Source: Candidatus Heimdallarchaeota archaeon LC_3 (GTDB taxonomy: Archaea > Asgardarchaeota > Heimdallarchaeia > Hodarchaeales > LC-3). From it: 14,757 bases of DNA. Below the pieces are notes generated by a model. The model saw nothing but the letters and a program-made list of their open reading frames with translations. It had not been told where the DNA came from and did no database searches. Position 1 is the first letter of the stretch; each line of letters starts with the position of its first letter. A program made the translations under genes and the position numbers. Shown here one piece after another: positions 12,359 to 14,757 of this stretch. The DNA lies in NCBI GenBank assembly GCA_001940645.1, contig MDVS01000098.1:1-14757 (forward strand), written 5' to 3'.

Positions 12359-14757
12359 TCAATCATTATTCACAATTGATTCAAAAATATTGGAATAATT
12401 ATACCAAGTTTTGGGATACAAAAGTTCATAAAGAGTATAAAGAGTCCATTTATAGTCCTGCGATTCTAATTTTTTGATGTATGCATACATTTTTAATAAA
12501 TTTCTTCTTGATAATCTATTTAGGGGCAAAAAATTGAGATTATCTTTTAAGATTAAGATAATAGATTCGAAATTTTTCTCAACAATATTTTCTAGTTCAT
12601 CTCTCACTATTTCATAGAATCTATGTCTTGGAGATAATTCCCATGTATCTACAATACTATATATGCGGTTCGGTCTTGAATTCTTCTTTATCCACGTTGT
12701 TATTATATCTAATACATTCACTACGTGATCAGTAAAATTTATTTCATTTAATTCGTTTAATAAAGTTATTTTATAAATATTATACTCTTTTGTGTTATTT
12801 TCAAAGATATGATTAATTACTTTTTCTTGTTGCTGGTAATTTAGTTTAGAGAAAAGTGATATTACAATTGATAAGTTTAGTTGGCTTAATGTGAAATTTT
12901 CAGCAAAGAATTTTAGAGTCTGAGGATACAACAAAGTTAATTCAATAATTATTCCTAAATTTGACAGACTTTTGTGAGTATGTGCCTTTAAATTGGCAAC
13001 AAGGACGTTGATTTCAGATATATTCCAATTGCTATTAGAATTAAGAGAATCAATTATGTAATTGACTTCATTTGAAATATAACATCCATATTCTGTAATA
13101 AAATGGCTTGGAATATCTAATAATTTATATAAACTTCGATGGAAAAAATAATAGGGAGTTTTAGGATATCCTTTATCCATTAATTCCGATTCTATTAAAT
13201 CTTGTTCTAAAGTGACGATTTTAAACCAACAATACATAAAAGATTGTTCGTAAAGTAAAATCCATGGTACAAGGATTTCTAATATTTCTATAAATTGATG
13301 ATTTGTGATATTTTCTAAATATATTTTTAATTTATTATCCAGATTCTTTGTCACATTTGTATTAACAGCCCATAGAAAACCATGTAAGGTTTCTTTAGTC
13401 GGCTGATTTTCTCTCAAAAAATCTAATTGTTGAGTTTCACTAGCCATTAGATAATATATGTAACTTGCCATGACTTTAATTAACTTATTATCGTGTATTT
13501 TTAATGTTTTAAAGATTTCTAAAAAGGAATTAGTTATATTTATGTGTTTCTGATTAAAAATTAAATCTTCTAAATAAAATAATAGTGAAAGGACAATTGT
13601 TTCTTCAGAATCCTTTAGTCCTTGAAGTAGCCACAGAAATTTATCACTTCTTAGATCAATGACCCCCATCCGTTTGGGAATATCTGTCTGTATCCATTCT
13701 GCTAAATTTATTCTTGATTTATCAATTGATGAATAATCTGTTTTAGGAAATAAATGAACATCTAAATATGGATTATCTAGTGTAATTGTTTTAAGAAATC
13801 GCTCCATTCCTTTTTCAATCATTAAAGGCTCAAATTCGTCAAAATACAAAATTCCGAAATTAATTCGAGTATCGGTAATAATTTCATCATTTGTCACAAA
13901 TCTAGAATATCCATCTCGTGGTGATTCGTTAAAATTATTAAAAGAGCTCCAAATTATTGGTCTACCGGTTTTATACTTATTACATGTCGATGCTTTACTC
14001 ATTACTTTGGTAATATTAATTCCTGTCTTTTCTGCTAAAATTCTGAATGCAATTGCTCTGGATAATGAATCCTTTTTGACAATAAGAATACCTAATGCTT
14101 CATTTTTCCATTGCTCATCGAAATATTCACTTACAAGAGCAATTGTATAATAAGTTCGAATGTTTAGATCATTCTGAGATCTTCTAAGATATTCAATTAA
14201 TATTTTCTGATTATTTTCATCTGCAAAAAGAAGAAGTCGCTTTTCTATTAAAAATCTTCTAAGATAATATTGAATTTTTTTATCTTGGATTTCTAAACTA
14301 TCTGTAATCCAGTCAAAAATGTGATTACTATGAATAACAAGTAATTCAGGTAAAATTTCAGATATTATTCCCTTTTCATGGATGTAAAATAGAAAATTTC
14401 TCTCTAATTCTGAATTTAAGCTCTTAATTCTTTCGTACAGAATTGGAATAGATTCAGAATCATCTTCTAGGAGTACATCTAAAAGAGTTTCATTTAGAGT
14501 TTTTTGTTTGATCTGTTTAATAAATTCGTTCTTTCTTTTTAAAATCGTGATTAAAGTTTCAATTTCGGTAGAAGAATCATTTATAGACCTTTTTCTTCTT
14601 TCAATAACTAAATCACTTATTTCTGAACCCCAATAGTTAGAGGAATTTATGAAATGAGTTATACATTCCTTTAATTTAGTTGTAATTATTATTTCAATTC
14701 CTTCATTCCTTTTGTTATATAATGGTGAGTCAGAAGTGAATAAATGTAATAGATAAT
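12359..14757 (-). CDS. large all-helical (HEAT/ARM-like) protein of the viperin operon (5' end outside window)
   Basis: The frame is open from the right edge to the TGA at 12359-12361: at least 798 residues. The ATG at 14002 is internal; no stop interrupts the 251 codons between it and the window edge, and they have the same composition. The sequence is made of consecutive amphipathic helices of 12-20 residues with Leu/Ile-rich faces (for example NIRTYYTIALVSEYFDEQ, then ALGILIVKKDSLSRAIAFRI), the pattern of an alpha-solenoid. Around 12359-14002 there are Trp/Tyr-rich patches (RPIIWSSFNNFNESPRDGY, EILVPWILLYEQSFMYCW). I see no P-loop, nuclease, protease or methyltransferase motif and no membrane segment. 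Alpha-solenoids usually bind proteins or nucleic acid, so a sensor or scaffold for the viperin module is conceivable. It is upstream of the 101-residue gene by 49 bases on the same strand. Family not recognised. Confidence 0.75.
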   Translation of the reverse strand, partial: YLLHLFTSDSPLYNKRNEGIEIIITTKLKECITHFINSSNYWGSEISDLVIERRKRSINDSSTEIETLITILKRKNEFIKQIKQKTLNETLLDVLLEDDSESIPILYERIKSLNSELERNFLFYIHEKGIISEILPELLVIHSNHIFDWITDSLEIQDKKIQYYLRRFLIEKRLLLFADENNQKILIEYLRRSQNDLNIRTYYTIALVSEYFDEQWKNEALGILIVKKDSLSRAIAFRILAEKTGINITKVMSKASTCNKYKTGRPIIWSSFNNFNESPRDGYSRFVTNDEIITDTRINFGILYFDEFEPLMIEKGMERFLKTITLDNPYLDVHLFPKTDYSSIDKSRINLAEWIQTDIPKRMGVIDLRSDKFLWLLQGLKDSEETIVLSLLFYLEDLIFNQKHINITNSFLEIFKTLKIHDNKLIKVMASYIYYLMASETQQLDFLRENQPTKETLHGFLWAVNTNVTKNLDNKLKIYLENITNHQFIEILEILVPWILLYEQSFMYCWFKIVTLEQDLIESELMDKGYPKTPYYFFHRSLYKLLDIPSHFITEYGCYISNEVNYIIDSLNSNSNWNISEINVLVANLKAHTHKSLSNLGIIIELTLLYPQTLKFFAENFTLSQLNLSIVISLFSKLNYQQQEKVINHIFENNTKEYNIYKITLLNELNEINFTDHVVNVLDIITTWIKKNSRPNRIYSIVDTWELSPRHRFYEIVRDELENIVEKNFESIILILKDNLNFLPLNRLSRRNLLKMYAYIKKLESQDYKWTLYTLYELLYPKTWYNYSNIFESIVNND

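Noticed and set aside
1..14757. CRISPR arrays, insertion sequences, tRNA or rRNA genes
   Set aside because: No regularly spaced repeats, no transposase motif with terminal repeats, and no tRNA or rRNA signature was found by reading both strands; degenerate tRNAs with introns cannot be fully excluded by eye.

Overview
The window is very AT-rich (roughly 30% GC by eye) and its gene content points to an archaeon, most likely an Asgard archaeon. Pointers are a GTPase that closely follows eukaryotic GTPBP1/GTPBP2, a single-domain ArsA/Get3-type ATPase, several zinc-ribbon-plus-membrane proteins, many lineage-specific small membrane proteins, and a viperin that keeps the sequence blocks of the animal enzyme. 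The taxonomic call is inference; there is no rRNA, tRNA or ribosomal protein gene to anchor it.

Left part (1-4071). A GTPBP1-like GTPase runs off the left edge on the minus strand. Divergent to it lie a coiled-coil protein and a 79-residue protein whose C-terminal half resembles a TBP repeat. These converge on an ArsA/Get3 ATPase that sits directly downstream of a leucine-rich-repeat gene on the minus strand.

Middle part (4072-9154). This is a loose region of lineage-specific genes: small membrane proteins, two zinc-ribbon membrane proteins, a probably N-glycosylated surface protein and a previously hidden 45-residue membrane microprotein. Two adjacent plus-strand genes share a winged-helix-like domain. 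A third, truncated copy of that domain lies 3 kb away at 4765-4890, and its antisense strand now supplies the C-terminal tail of a zinc-ribbon gene. The larger of the two intact copies appears to carry a one-base frameshift near its 5' end. Several gaps hold open segments that look like decayed genes. Two minus-strand membrane-protein genes share a 25-base upstream element.

Right part (9155-14757). This looks like a defence-type neighbourhood. It holds a protein with a HEPN-type R-x4-H ribonuclease motif; decayed or very small Cys-rich genes; a protein with two GxxH motifs typical of the Tiki/TraB superfamily, the first of which lies upstream of every usual start codon; and a three-gene minus-strand operon. 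In transcription order the operon encodes a large (at least 798-residue) all-helical protein that enters from the right edge, a 101-residue basic protein, and a viperin (radical-SAM ddhNTP synthase). The large ORF does not start at 14002: its frame stays open to the window edge. Viperin and the small gene are tightly coupled, with the viperin Shine-Dalgarno inside the 3' end of the small gene. I recognise no family for the two partners, so a viperin-linked system of this composition is the best candidate in the window for something undescribed.
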